NCBI GenBank assembly: GCA_946615495.1
Contig: CAMOHY010000001.1
Coordinates: forward strand, 1-39,826
Direction: 5' to 3'
DNA: 39,826 nt
Source of the DNA: an uncultured Clostridia bacterium
GTDB taxonomy: Bacteria; Bacillota; Clostridia; Christensenellales; Aristaeellaceae
The position numbers were made by a program, and so were the translations under genes. The notes beneath the pieces are model-generated. The model searched no databases, was not told the origin of the DNA, and saw only the letters and a list, made by a program, of their open reading frames with translations. This document shows, in pieces, positions 23,053-31,828 of this stretch; position 1 is the stretch's first letter, and every line of letters begins with the position of its first letter.

Positions 23053-24804
23053 CTATGTTCTCACATACGCTTTGATGGTGGCGATGGTTTTTCCTTCGCT
23101 GGGCCCGTGAGGAGAAATGGTATACCGCTCCACGGCTGCGGGAATGATGAAGGTTTCCGCGTAGTGCACGATGAAAGGCGCAAAGCGGTTTTCCGGGCTT
23201 TCCACCACCGCTTCTTCCCCTTCCACCAGGTTGAGCACATTCACGCTGCCCCGCGTTTCATGGCTAACGGTTTTGCTGAACCAGTGGCGCCTGGTTTCGA
23301 TGAATTCCAGCTCGTGAAGCCCCGTTCTTTCCTCTCGAATTCCTGGTTCCTGCCGCACCAGCTCCACCCGGTTCACCAGGTTGTTCATCACCCATTCCGT
23401 GTCCCGGTCAAACTGGATGTTCTTTTTTCCGTGCTCCAGATGGATGGGCCGGGGCTTTCCATCCAGGCCCAGCCGGCCCCAGTCCCACAGCTTGAAGGTA
23501 AAAATATACGGCGTAGCGCTGATTTCCAGCACCATGCAGTTCTTCCCCGAACAGTGAATAGTGCCCGCGGGAATCAGAAAATGATCGTGTTTTTTGGCGG
23601 GAATCACATTGACGTACTTTTCCGCATCGAACACGCCGGTTTTCTGGCTCTCTGAAAGCGCCTGAACGAATTCGTCCCGGTCGATGCCGGTTTTGCAGCC
23701 CAGATACACATGGGTATCATCCGTTTCATCCGCGTCCAGGATATAGTAGCTTTCGTCCTGAGTGTAATTCATGCCGAAGGTATCCTGGATATAGCCGGTC
23801 AAAGGATGCACCTGCAAGCTCAGATTTCCGCCGCCCATGGTGTCCAGAAAATCAAAACGAATGGGAAATTCTTCCCCGAAACGGGCGTGTACCTTTTCAC
23901 CCAGCAATTCGCGAGGCTTTGTGAACACCAGATCAATAGCCGGTATTTCCAGCACGATTCCTTCCACTTCCAGCAGCAGGCTGTTTTCTTCTGGCACACC
24001 GTCAAAGCTCCAGGCATAATTGGGTTGGGTTCGGTCCAGGCCGCACACTTCCTTCATCCATTGCCCGCCCCAAACGCCGGGATCAAAATAGGGTTTTACC
24101 CGAAATGGGCGGGAGGCTGCTTCTCTCAAGCCAGCGAAAAACGCCTTGCCCGTCATCATTTTGGGGCATTTTTCCTCATTGGTGTCCAGCACATAATCCA
24201 TGGAAGAAAACAGCGCCCGTTTATGCCTGTCCAGCACACGCCAATCCACAAAGAAAGCGCGCTTGTATTTGCGAAGGGTATCCTCTGTGTAATTATCATT
24301 CAGCCAGTTGGCAAGCCTGCCCGACCGGAACCGCCGCTGGATTTCCCACCGCGCCATATCCGCGTAAATCAGCACATCTGGGCGGCACAACAGCGCCGCG
24401 CCTACGCCGAACACCAGGATCAGCCCCTGGGCAGCGCTGATTTGCGCGCGCATTTCCTCCAGCTTTTTTGAATCAAAGAATTGTTCCATTCGATGATGGG
24501 ACAGGATTCCGAACACTCTGTCGTTGGTCACGTGATCGGCAATCATTTGGTTCACGGTTTCTTGGTCCAGCGCCGCCTGGGAGGATAAAAAAACGTGATC
24601 CGGCTGCACTTGTTCGGTCAGGGCAGTCAGGACATCTTTTTCCCATACGCCGTGATAGCAGTCCACGCAAAGCACGGTTTTTGCCCGTCCGGACGCCGCG
24701 CGGCGCAATTCCGCGCCGATACTTTCCCAGCCCTGCCAGGCATGTATATCCGGTCCCGGTGGAACGGCCAGGGTAGGTTCTTTATCATAATTGCTGTGTT
24801 TCAT
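23053..24804 (-). CDS. manA: Class I mannose-6-phosphate isomerase with N-terminal extra domain
   Basis: This 583-residue protein has two parts. Residues about 235-583 are a ManA-type zinc cupin that interconverts mannose-6-phosphate and fructose-6-phosphate. It shows PYFDPGVWGGQWM, metal ligands in LSLQVHPL (Gln331, His333) and Glu351, and IPAGTIHCSG. Residues about 15-210 form a second domain of kinase-like character (KTVLCVDCYHGVWEKDVL, ILVFGVGAALLCRPDVLIYA, ARWEIQRRFRSG), but without a clear Walker A motif. I recall similar long ManA proteins in Bacteroidetes and Firmicutes; the role of the front domain is unclear to me. It supports mannose entry into glycolysis beside the beta-mannosidase. 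Confidence 0.88.
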   Translation of the reverse strand: MKHSNYDKEPTLAVPPGPDIHAWQGWESIGAELRRAASGRAKTVLCVDCYHGVWEKDVLTALTEQVQPDHVFLSSQAALDQETVNQMIADHVTNDRVFGILSHHRMEQFFDSKKLEEMRAQISAAQGLILVFGVGAALLCRPDVLIYADMARWEIQRRFRSGRLANWLNDNYTEDTLRKYKRAFFVDWRVLDRHKRALFSSMDYVLDTNEEKCPKMMTGKAFFAGLREAASRPFRVKPYFDPGVWGGQWMKEVCGLDRTQPNYAWSFDGVPEENSLLLEVEGIVLEIPAIDLVFTKPRELLGEKVHARFGEEFPIRFDFLDTMGGGNLSLQVHPLTGYIQDTFGMNYTQDESYYILDADETDDTHVYLGCKTGIDRDEFVQALSESQKTGVFDAEKYVNVIPAKKHDHFLIPAGTIHCSGKNCMVLEISATPYIFTFKLWDWGRLGLDGKPRPIHLEHGKKNIQFDRDTEWVMNNLVNRVELVRQEPGIREERTGLHELEFIETRRHWFSKTVSHETRGSVNVLNLVEGEEAVVESPENRFAPFIVHYAETFIIPAAVERYTISPHGPSEGKTIATIKAYVRT

Positions 24805-24810
24805 CCGATT

Positions 24811-25368
24811 TTATTCCTTCCCGCAGGGAACCAGCGTTGGCTTGCCTTCCACATTCATCAGCCTGGCGGTAAACCCGCTTTCCGAGATGGAGGCGTAATC
24901 GTGTCCCGCGTCCGACGGCCAGCAGGCGCCTACCCGCAGCGGCGTGTTTCCCGTATTGGCCAAACGGTGGGCCACATAACCCGGAATGTAGTGCAGCGTT
25001 CCGGGCGCCATGGGTTCATACCAGCATTTTCCCTTTTCATCCATCAGGATCAGCGCGCCCGTTCCCTCAATGCACCAATAATATTCGGCGCATTCCCTGC
25101 GTGCGTGGTAATGACCTTTTGTCATGAAGTATTCCCCCCCCACCTGGCCGGGCATCACATTGCTGGTGCCGAAAAACAGCCCGCCAGGCGTGCCCTGAGG
25201 CACCGCCTCATGGCTTTGCACTTCGTATACCACCGTGCCGGGGTCCATTGCCGCCCGGACAGCTTCGTGGAGAAACACGTTTTTTAAATCGCCTATGGTT
25301 CGGCGGGAATTCACAACGCCGCCGCCCGTCAGTTTTCCGGTTGCAATGTTCACCTTCGTATCAATCAT
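24811..25368 (-). CDS. Cupin-type glucose-6-phosphate isomerase
   Basis: This 185-residue archaeal-type (cupin) phosphoglucose isomerase has a length typical of the family. Metal ligands are recognisable as His86 and His88 in TKGHYHARRECAEYYW, Glu95, and His134 in HYIPGYVAHRLANTG. The pattern closely follows the characterised archaeal enzymes. It interconverts glucose-6-phosphate and fructose-6-phosphate. AGGAG 7 nt before the ATG supports the start. It sits 9 bp after the beta-mannosidase and 6 bp before the ManA-like gene, as the first of three consecutive sugar-phosphate isomerase genes. Confidence 0.88.
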   Translation of the reverse strand: MIDTKVNIATGKLTGGGVVNSRRTIGDLKNVFLHEAVRAAMDPGTVVYEVQSHEAVPQGTPGGLFFGTSNVMPGQVGGEYFMTKGHYHARRECAEYYWCIEGTGALILMDEKGKCWYEPMAPGTLHYIPGYVAHRLANTGNTPLRVGACWPSDAGHDYASISESGFTARLMNVEGKPTLVPCGKE

Positions 25369-25377
25369 ATCTTTCTC

Positions 25378-27939
25378 CTATTCCTCCACCCGGCAGCCCG
25401 AATCCAGGCCGATTCCCAGCACGGCCAACGCGGGGAGGCTCGTGGTAAAGGGCTCAAACGTGTCAAAGCCGACGCGGAAGCGCCGCGACCAGCGGATGCG
25501 CACCTGGGCGCTTTCTCCCGGCAGCAGGGTGATAAAATTCTCCTCCGGCATCAGATTCCATTCGCCGGAAGCGTCCTCCACACAGGCGTGCAGGATGGCT
25601 TTATCGCCCGTATTCCGCATGCAAAGCACGCCGCCGTTCGGGCCTGCGTCCTTTAGCGCAGCTTCCAGCCTACCGCCATGCAGGGCAGCCGCCGCCTGAT
25701 AGGGGCGAACCGCATGGGTCGCAAACCAATATTCATTGAAGCTTTTTTCGCCATTCAGCTCGGCTATCAATCGCACCAGCACCAGCCCATCCGCCGGATC
25801 GGGCATGGTAAAAGCCAATTTTCCCACGTCATTTGCCTTATTCGCTTCCAGCGCAGTTGTTTCCTTCATCTGCGCATAGCAATTCCCGGATAAATCCATC
25901 ACCCGCGCCGTCACCAGCGCTTCGCCCGCTCTGCGGTGATCGGTAAATATCACGACGTCTTCGCAAAAACGCGTTCCCGGCGCGTAATCCAGCCGCCGGT
26001 AATTCAGCGAAACATGCAAAGGCGAAAAGGCCTTTTTCGCCCAGAAATACGCCTGCTTGGCGTGCCCGTAATAATCCACGATAGCAGTACAGGATAGATT
26101 GGGCCAAGGCTCGCTCAGCTGCCAGATGATGCTGCCGCTGTTGCGCCACTTTCTCCTTTGGTTGGCCTCTAAAATAAACCGCAGCCCTTCCGCCTGCATC
26201 CATTGGCTCAGGCGGATATACAGCTCCAGATTTTCCACATGCCCAAACATGCGCTCCTCTCGGTCATAGGTACACCACCAATCGCCGTGAAAGCGCCATA
26301 AATCGTTGTCGTGCATCCGTTCCGGCCGCGCAGGCCGAACGGACAGCTGCCGGCAAACCGTTTGCATGCAGCTCATGCCGTCGCAGCCAAATTCGCTGTG
26401 GAGCAGGCTGTCCGTATCCCCAAAGTAACTGTATTGGATGGGGTTTCCCTGATACTGCCACCAGCCGTGCACGTCATGACTAAAGTTGGGCGTTTGGGAA
26501 ATATGCGCCTGAGGGCCGGAGGGCGAGGTAGGCAAAAAGCAGCGGTCCGGATCAAGCGTGTGCGCAAGCTCCGCCAGCATGGATAGATTTTTGTTTTTCA
26601 GTGTCATGGGCTTTTTCTGCCCGTCCATCAGTTCGTTGCCGCCGCTCCAGATCACCAGCGACGTATGGTTCCGCTTGATTTTGAGCGCGTGAGTCGCAGC
26701 TTTTTTCAGCAGTTCCAAAAACCCTGGCTCCTCGGAAGGAATATTATCCACGCCGGAGCTGGACTGGATGAACTCCTGCCACACCATGAGGCCAAGCCGA
26801 TCGCAGCAATCGTAAAACTGTTCCGTTTCAATCAAGCCCCCGCCCCACACCCGCACGATGTTGGCGTTCAGGGCCGCTGCCTGGCCCAGCTGAAATTCCA
26901 CCTGCTCACGGGTCACATCCCCATAGATATGATCCATAGGCGTCACATTTACGCCCTTCATATACACCCGAACGCCATTGACCACCGCAGTATAGGGCAG
27001 CGCACCCTGCGGTGCGCCTTCATTTTGCACCATTTCAAAATGGCGGATGCCCTGCTTCAGCTTTCGCTCATCCAATATTTGGCCGCCGCCATACAGGGTA
27101 ACGGTTACATCGTACAGAGGTTGGGGGCCGATTCCGTTGGGATACCAAAGCTGAGGATCAGGAATCGTCACTTCAGCGGAAAACTGGTCCTCATCCGCCT
27201 TCATGCTTTGCTCCGCGGCCAGCGCCCCATCAAACGAGCAGGCAACCTTGGCGCTCAGAACGCAGGATTCATGCCGCGCCGCCTCAAACCGCACCGAAAG
27301 CAAGCCCTCTCCGCCCGGCAGCACATCGGAGGTAACAAATAGATCGCTTATGGCCGCTTCTTCATCGCCAATCAGGCACACGCTTTGCCAAATGCCCAGG
27401 TTCACCAGCCGGGTACTGAAATCCCATTTGTAATTAAACCGGCTTTTCTGGGTGGAGGTTTTGCTGGTGAAACCGATTTGTCCCATTTCATCCGGTGCGT
27501 GCAGGATCAGCACGTCCAGAATAAAATGCTCGTTTGCCTGATATTGTTCCGTAATATCAAAGCGAAAATCTTCAAACATTCCTTCATGGCTGCCCAGCAG
27601 CACGCCGTTCAGATACACCATGCAGGCGTAATCCACCCCGTCGAACTGGAGAAAAATTCGCTTCTTTCCATCCATGGGCGTCCGGTCGAATTCACGGCGG
27701 TAAATCCACCAGCGGTTTTCGATCCATTCGCATTTCAGGCTGTTCATATCCACATAGGGGTGCTCGATATAACCCGCGTTGTACAAAGCGCGGGTTACGC
27801 CGCCGGGGACGCAGGCGTCGATCCATTGAGTGATGCCCTCCAAAGGTTTTCCTGTTTCCATGCTTTTGTCCCGGAGAGGCACGTAGGCGGCGGTGCCTTT
27901 CAGCTTCCAAACGCCGTTCAGGCTGATGATTTTTCGCAT
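25378..27939 (-). CDS. GH2 beta-mannosidase family protein
   Basis: This 853-residue protein has the jelly-roll, Ig-like and TIM-barrel layout of GH2 beta-mannosidases. It opens ISLNGVWKLKG, then shows RREFDRTPMDGKKRIFLQFD (residues 81-100) and DYACMVYLNGVLLGSHEGMF. The barrel contains IVRVWGGGLIETEQFYD, acid/base Glu436 in VIWSGGNELMDG and the likely nucleophile Glu516 in LLHSEFGCDGMS. No signal peptide is seen, so it acts inside the cell on imported beta-mannosides such as mannobiose or Man-beta-1,4-GlcNAc. AAGGAG 8 nt upstream sets the start at 27939; in-frame codons up to 27999 overlap the upstream gene. Confidence 0.92.
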   Translation of the reverse strand: MRKIISLNGVWKLKGTAAYVPLRDKSMETGKPLEGITQWIDACVPGGVTRALYNAGYIEHPYVDMNSLKCEWIENRWWIYRREFDRTPMDGKKRIFLQFDGVDYACMVYLNGVLLGSHEGMFEDFRFDITEQYQANEHFILDVLILHAPDEMGQIGFTSKTSTQKSRFNYKWDFSTRLVNLGIWQSVCLIGDEEAAISDLFVTSDVLPGGEGLLSVRFEAARHESCVLSAKVACSFDGALAAEQSMKADEDQFSAEVTIPDPQLWYPNGIGPQPLYDVTVTLYGGGQILDERKLKQGIRHFEMVQNEGAPQGALPYTAVVNGVRVYMKGVNVTPMDHIYGDVTREQVEFQLGQAAALNANIVRVWGGGLIETEQFYDCCDRLGLMVWQEFIQSSSGVDNIPSEEPGFLELLKKAATHALKIKRNHTSLVIWSGGNELMDGQKKPMTLKNKNLSMLAELAHTLDPDRCFLPTSPSGPQAHISQTPNFSHDVHGWWQYQGNPIQYSYFGDTDSLLHSEFGCDGMSCMQTVCRQLSVRPARPERMHDNDLWRFHGDWWCTYDREERMFGHVENLELYIRLSQWMQAEGLRFILEANQRRKWRNSGSIIWQLSEPWPNLSCTAIVDYYGHAKQAYFWAKKAFSPLHVSLNYRRLDYAPGTRFCEDVVIFTDHRRAGEALVTARVMDLSGNCYAQMKETTALEANKANDVGKLAFTMPDPADGLVLVRLIAELNGEKSFNEYWFATHAVRPYQAAAALHGGRLEAALKDAGPNGGVLCMRNTGDKAILHACVEDASGEWNLMPEENFITLLPGESAQVRIRWSRRFRVGFDTFEPFTTSLPALAVLGIGLDSGCRVEE

Positions 27940-27952
27940 CGAATCTGCTCCT

Positions 27953-29113
27953 TTATTTTGGAGTATGCCATTGCATCGTTTCCCGCAGGGGAGAAGCATC
28001 CAACTCCTTTGGCAGCGCTGATGCGTGGATTTGATCCGTCAGGCGGCGATGCCAGGCGGTATCGCGCCACATGCCGCGAAACTGCGGCGCGGCAAAATTG
28101 CTGGTGGCAATCAGCGCCCATTGCCCCGTTGCGCACGCCGTTTTCACGCCCAAGGCGCACAGCTCTTTCACCCAATCCCAGGGAAGCATAGGATAATCCT
28201 TGTAGTCCGTAATGGCCCAGCATTCCGTGGTGGCAAGAGGCAGCCCAGCTGCTTTCGCGTCCTGGGCCAGTGTGTTGATGCCGTCCGATAGGAGCGCGCG
28301 CCAATAATCCTTTTTCCCCGCGTATACGTCCAGCGCGTGATCGGACAGAAGATGATAGGCTTCCTCCGTGAACCGGCCATCCTTGGCCTGGCCTACCTCG
28401 CGGTAAAATTGCTGTTGGTTCAGCTTGGTCATCCAGATATGGTGCTCCGCCAGGTCGAAAAAGGACAAATCCTTTTCCCTGTAATACCGGGTGGATTCGC
28501 CGTCAAAGGAAAAGCAATAGGGCAAATGGGGATACGCGTTTCTTACAAGCCGGATCGCCTTGCGCATATAGGCCATGGATGCGTCCGTATGCCAGCAGCT
28601 CCAGGTCATCCAGGGAGGATCGTTGGTAAAAAAAGGCGCCCAAAAATCGCCGGGCCATTCATTGCATAAGTCCACATACAGGATCACGTCCATGAGCCCC
28701 GCATCTTCAATCAGGCGCAATGTATCGATCCAGCATTCCGCCATTTTTTCCGGGGCGTTCAGGGCTTTTCTGACATCGTCCCGGTCCTCCCGGTACCAGG
28801 TGCTCAAGCCCACCTTGACGCGCTTTTCGCGGCATTTTTCCAGAAAAGCAAGCAGCTGCGGCACCAGCCGCACCCGATTGATATAGGGGCTTCCCCAATC
28901 GTTGCTATACCAGACAGGGATCAGCGTCCATTCCTTTTGAGGATCAGCGGAAATCAGATGGGGGAAGGCGTCGATGCGAACCGCGTCATATCCCCGCTCC
29001 GTCAATTGATCCAGCGCTTCATCCCAGCTTTCAAAGCCTGCGCCGGGCCAGCGCCGCTCAATCCAGGAAAAATCCCACATGGTAATTGCCAAAGGATGCA
29101 GACCTTCCGGCAT
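27953..29113 (-). CDS. Cellulase-like (GH5-related) glycoside hydrolase
   Basis: This 386-residue protein has a TIM-barrel hydrolase pattern of the sugar-binding cellulase-like type. ITMWDFSWIERRWPG lies at the N-terminus and YDAVRIDAFPHL near residue 42. A likely acid/base Glu152 is in VDLCNEWPGDFW and a likely nucleophile Glu297 in LATTECWAITDY, the beta-4 and beta-7 positions of clan GH-A. There is no signal peptide, so it works on imported oligosaccharides. It lies immediately before the beta-mannosidase, with which it probably cooperates. The exact substrate and CAZy family cannot be fixed by eye. Confidence 0.8.
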   Translation of the reverse strand: MPEGLHPLAITMWDFSWIERRWPGAGFESWDEALDQLTERGYDAVRIDAFPHLISADPQKEWTLIPVWYSNDWGSPYINRVRLVPQLLAFLEKCREKRVKVGLSTWYREDRDDVRKALNAPEKMAECWIDTLRLIEDAGLMDVILYVDLCNEWPGDFWAPFFTNDPPWMTWSCWHTDASMAYMRKAIRLVRNAYPHLPYCFSFDGESTRYYREKDLSFFDLAEHHIWMTKLNQQQFYREVGQAKDGRFTEEAYHLLSDHALDVYAGKKDYWRALLSDGINTLAQDAKAAGLPLATTECWAITDYKDYPMLPWDWVKELCALGVKTACATGQWALIATSNFAAPQFRGMWRDTAWHRRLTDQIHASALPKELDASPLRETMQWHTPK

Positions 29114-29241
29114 TCCGTTTTCGCCCCCTTCGCTAATGAACGGCCGCTGTCTTCACATCATACCGATCGCGCGTGATCTGAACACAGCGACACAGCCGCG
29201 CCGCGCATAGGTTTTTCCAATACCGTCTTCATAGAAACAGG

Positions 29242-29278
29242 GGGGCAGAGGGCTTTCCTTTCGGAATCCCCCTGCCCC
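29242..29278 (-). terminator. Hairpin after the second binding-protein gene
   Basis: An 11-bp stem with one G-T pair (GGGGCAGAGGG, 29242-29252, with CCCCCTGCCCC, 29268-29278) is extended by TTCC/GGAA. On the - strand it lies just past the binding-protein stop but is followed only by CCTGTTTCTA, a weak U-tract. It probably gives partial termination before the glycosidase genes. Confidence 0.6.
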
Positions 29279-29292
29279 TTTCACGTCCGCGA

Positions 29293-30858
29293 TTACTTCA
29301 GGAATTCTTCCGTCAGGGCAGCGGCGATCTTGGCGCCTTCCTCGGCGTGTTCTTCCACGAAGGAATTCCACACAGCGGCGGGATCGTCAGAGATGACGGC
29401 CTGGATCACGATATTCTTCACATCGTTGATTACGGCGGAGCGGAAGCTGTAGAAGTCCTGATTCTTGGTGTTGCTCAGGTTATAGTCGGTAGCGGCAAAG
29501 GAAGCGTTGCTTTCCCAAGTCTTCATGTTGGTGGTGAACAGGTCGTTGATGATGTAACTGCTGTAAGCAGGGTTGCCAGGCAGATACACTTCCAGGCCTT
29601 CCAGGATGAAGTACTTCTGGAACGCGCGCTCCTGGGCGATGTAGTACTTGCTGCCGGTAGCGGAAATATCCTCGTCGGTGTAGTGCAGCACCACATTGCC
29701 GTTTTCATCCTTATCCCAGTCTTCGCCGCGCACGCCGTAAGCGTAGGTTTCCACCTGTTCTTCGTCCAGCAGCCAGTTGCCCACGGCCAGCCAGCGTTCC
29801 ATCACTTCGTCGCGGCAGTTGTTGGCAAAGGCGAAAGCGCCCCACCATTCGTCGATCTGGCTCACATGATAGGTGCCGTCGGGGGTTTCAAGGCAGATGA
29901 TGCCCAGATCTTCTTCCTGGAAGCCTTCGATGTTGGTGGCCAAGGTACGGGCAGTATTCTGCAGAATCGTGGCGCCCAGGTTGCCGTAGAGCACAGCGGA
30001 GCGGCCGGCCAGGAAGCGTTCGCGGCCCGCGTTGTTGGAATCATTATAGCTATCCATGGCCAACAGGCCTTCATCGTACATGGTCTTGATCTGCTTGATA
30101 GCTTCCAGAGAGGATTCGTTCTGGGCGCCCCACACATACTGGCCGTCCACGATATCAAAGGAACCGATACGCTGATTCCACTGCTGAGCCAGCAGCGCCC
30201 AATGGTTGCCGCCGTTGTCCAGGTCGAGGGGCACCAGCTTGTCGCCCATGTGGCCGGGATCCTTGGCCTTCACGTCACGCAGGTAAGCCAGGAATTCGTC
30301 ATAGGTCAGGGTTTGCACGGGAGCGAAATCATAGCCCATTTCCCGCGCCCAGTCGCGGCGGTAGGCGAACATGTAGGTGGTGTACAGGTTCACGGGGTTG
30401 CTGTTCTTGATCTTGGGGAAAGCATAAAGCTTTCCGTCCACTCGGAATTCGTTGAAGCAGGTGTAGGTGTCGATCAGCCTTTGCAGGTTGGGGTAAGCAG
30501 ACATATCATCGGGCAGAGCCTTGAATACGTCTTCTTCCACCCACTCCAGGTACTCGTCCTTGTTCAGGTTGTACCAGGCGATCACTTCGGGCAGGCTCTG
30601 GGTGTAGGCCAGGGTGCGGGTGGATTCGTCCCAGGAATCCCAGGCAACCAGATGGATGTTGAAGTCGAAGTTGAATTTTTCCATCGCCTGCTTGACCAGA
30701 GGCCAGTCGAACATATCGTCCGCGCCGTCGATGGTAAAGACGGTGAAGCTCAGATGCTCAGCATAGGGGTTTTCTTCCGCCAGAGCGGGGACGGCGGCGA
30801 GCGCCAGAGAGAGAACCATCACCAGGGTCAACGCCAGAGAGAGAAAACGCTTGCTCAT
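29293..30858 (-). CDS. ABC transporter solute-binding protein (glycan locus)
   Basis: This 521-residue secreted carbohydrate-binding protein is for the LplB/LplC-type permeases just upstream. The signal peptide is clear: a basic start MSKRFLSLALTLVMVLSLAL, then cleavage after AVPALA. There is no lipobox Cys, so membrane attachment is not predicted. The mature protein is acidic and rich in aromatic residues (DEWWGAFAFANN, EEDLGIICLETPDG), consistent with binding a sizeable oligosaccharide. GGAGG precedes the ATG by about 9 nt. A hairpin (30885-30903) lies before it and a terminator-like hairpin (29242-29278) after it, an arrangement that would raise its expression above its neighbours. Confidence 0.92.
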   Translation of the reverse strand: MSKRFLSLALTLVMVLSLALAAVPALAEENPYAEHLSFTVFTIDGADDMFDWPLVKQAMEKFNFDFNIHLVAWDSWDESTRTLAYTQSLPEVIAWYNLNKDEYLEWVEEDVFKALPDDMSAYPNLQRLIDTYTCFNEFRVDGKLYAFPKIKNSNPVNLYTTYMFAYRRDWAREMGYDFAPVQTLTYDEFLAYLRDVKAKDPGHMGDKLVPLDLDNGGNHWALLAQQWNQRIGSFDIVDGQYVWGAQNESSLEAIKQIKTMYDEGLLAMDSYNDSNNAGRERFLAGRSAVLYGNLGATILQNTARTLATNIEGFQEEDLGIICLETPDGTYHVSQIDEWWGAFAFANNCRDEVMERWLAVGNWLLDEEQVETYAYGVRGEDWDKDENGNVVLHYTDEDISATGSKYYIAQERAFQKYFILEGLEVYLPGNPAYSSYIINDLFTTNMKTWESNASFAATDYNLSNTKNQDFYSFRSAVINDVKNIVIQAVISDDPAAVWNSFVEEHAEEGAKIAAALTEEFLK

Positions 30859-30884
30859 AGGGATACCTCCTTTTTATTTTCTAT

Positions 30885-30903
30885 CACCCCCGGATCAGGG
30901 GTG
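30885..30903 (-). other. Intercistronic hairpin before the second binding-protein gene
   Basis: CACCCC (30885-30890) pairs with GGGGTG (30898-30903) across a 7-nt loop, in the 82-bp gap between permease and binding-protein genes. No U-tract follows. It occupies the same place as the hairpin at 7119-7144 in the other transporter operon. Confidence 0.45.
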
Positions 30904-30940
30904 CATAGACCATAGGAAACAAAATCAGGGAAAAACGGGA

Positions 30941-31828
30941 TCAGGACTTGATGGCCCCGATCATGACGCCCTTGGCGAAGTATTTTTGCAGGAAGGGATA
31001 CACGCACATGATGGGCAGCATGGTAACGATTACGGCGGCGGCTTTCATCCCTTCGGCATAGGTGCGGCGGCCAATTTCCGCGGGTACATCCGCTGCCATT
31101 TGGCTGCTGGTCCACAAAATCTGCCTGAGCTCCAGCTGCATGGGCCACATTTTGCTGTCGATCAGTACCAGATTGCTCCAGAACCATTCGTTCCACCGGT
31201 CTACCACAAAATACAGCGTGACCGTAGCCAGGGCGGGCTTCATCAGCGGCAACACGATCTGCCAGAAGATTCGGACGGCCGAAGCCCCGTCCAGCATGGC
31301 CGCTTCTTCCAGATCGGGCGGGAGCGCCTCGAAGAAATTGCGCAGGATAATCATATTGAACGCATTGAAGGCCAGGGCGATCACCACCGCGAAGCGGTTG
31401 CCGTACAGTCCCAAATCCTTAATCAAAAGGAAGAAGGGAACCACACCGCCGCCAAAGTACATGGTGAAAATAATCATGTTCTGAAACAGCGCCCGGCCGG
31501 GGTAGTTTTTCTTGCTTAGTCCATAGGCCAGGGTGGTGGCCAGAAACATACTGAAGGCGGTGCCCAGGACGGTATACAGAACGGAATTGAAGAACGCGCG
31601 CATCATGCCCGTACCCACGAAAATGTCCCGGTAATTGCCGAGGGTGGGCTGCCGGGGAAGCAGGGTGGTGCCGTTCATGATGAATTCCTGCTGGGTCAGG
31701 AACGAACGAACGATGGTGTAATAAAACGGGATGATGACGATCAAAGCCAGAAAGAGCAGAAAAATCACGTTGAAAACATCAAACCCCTCAACCTTGCGCA
31801 GCTTTCCCGTCGTGCCTTCCCTATTCAT
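30941..31828 (-). CDS. ABC transporter permease, LplC/YtcP type (glycan locus)
   Basis: This 295-residue membrane permease has six hydrophobic segments and the family C-terminus YPFLQKYFAKGVMIGAIKS. The EAA loop reads LEEAAMLDGASAVRIFWQIV. The preferred ATG at 31828 overlaps the upstream stop by one base (TGATG), with GGAGG 9 nt upstream; a GTG at 31831 is nearly as good. It forms the import channel with the LplB-type subunit encoded just upstream. No ATPase is encoded in the locus. Confidence 0.92.
   Translation of the reverse strand: MNREGTTGKLRKVEGFDVFNVIFLLFLALIVIIPFYYTIVRSFLTQQEFIMNGTTLLPRQPTLGNYRDIFVGTGMMRAFFNSVLYTVLGTAFSMFLATTLAYGLSKKNYPGRALFQNMIIFTMYFGGGVVPFFLLIKDLGLYGNRFAVVIALAFNAFNMIILRNFFEALPPDLEEAAMLDGASAVRIFWQIVLPLMKPALATVTLYFVVDRWNEWFWSNLVLIDSKMWPMQLELRQILWTSSQMAADVPAEIGRRTYAEGMKAAAVIVTMLPIMCVYPFLQKYFAKGVMIGAIKS

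Noticed and set aside
27940..27999. Upstream start extending the beta-mannosidase by 20 residues
   Set aside because: The extension overlaps the preceding gene, lacks a ribosome-binding site, and the sequence is not part of the GH2 N-terminus; AAGGAG before 27939 gives the better start.
29114..29241. Short - strand ORF of 24 codons and weak promoter-like boxes before the cellulase-like gene
   Set aside because: There is no ribosome-binding site, the product is not protein-like, and the -35/-10 match is poor.
29347..30915. 522-codon + strand frame opposite the second binding-protein gene
   Set aside because: It is a shadow of the - strand gene with the same kind of artefactual composition; antisense frames of both binding-protein genes behave alike because of shared codon bias.
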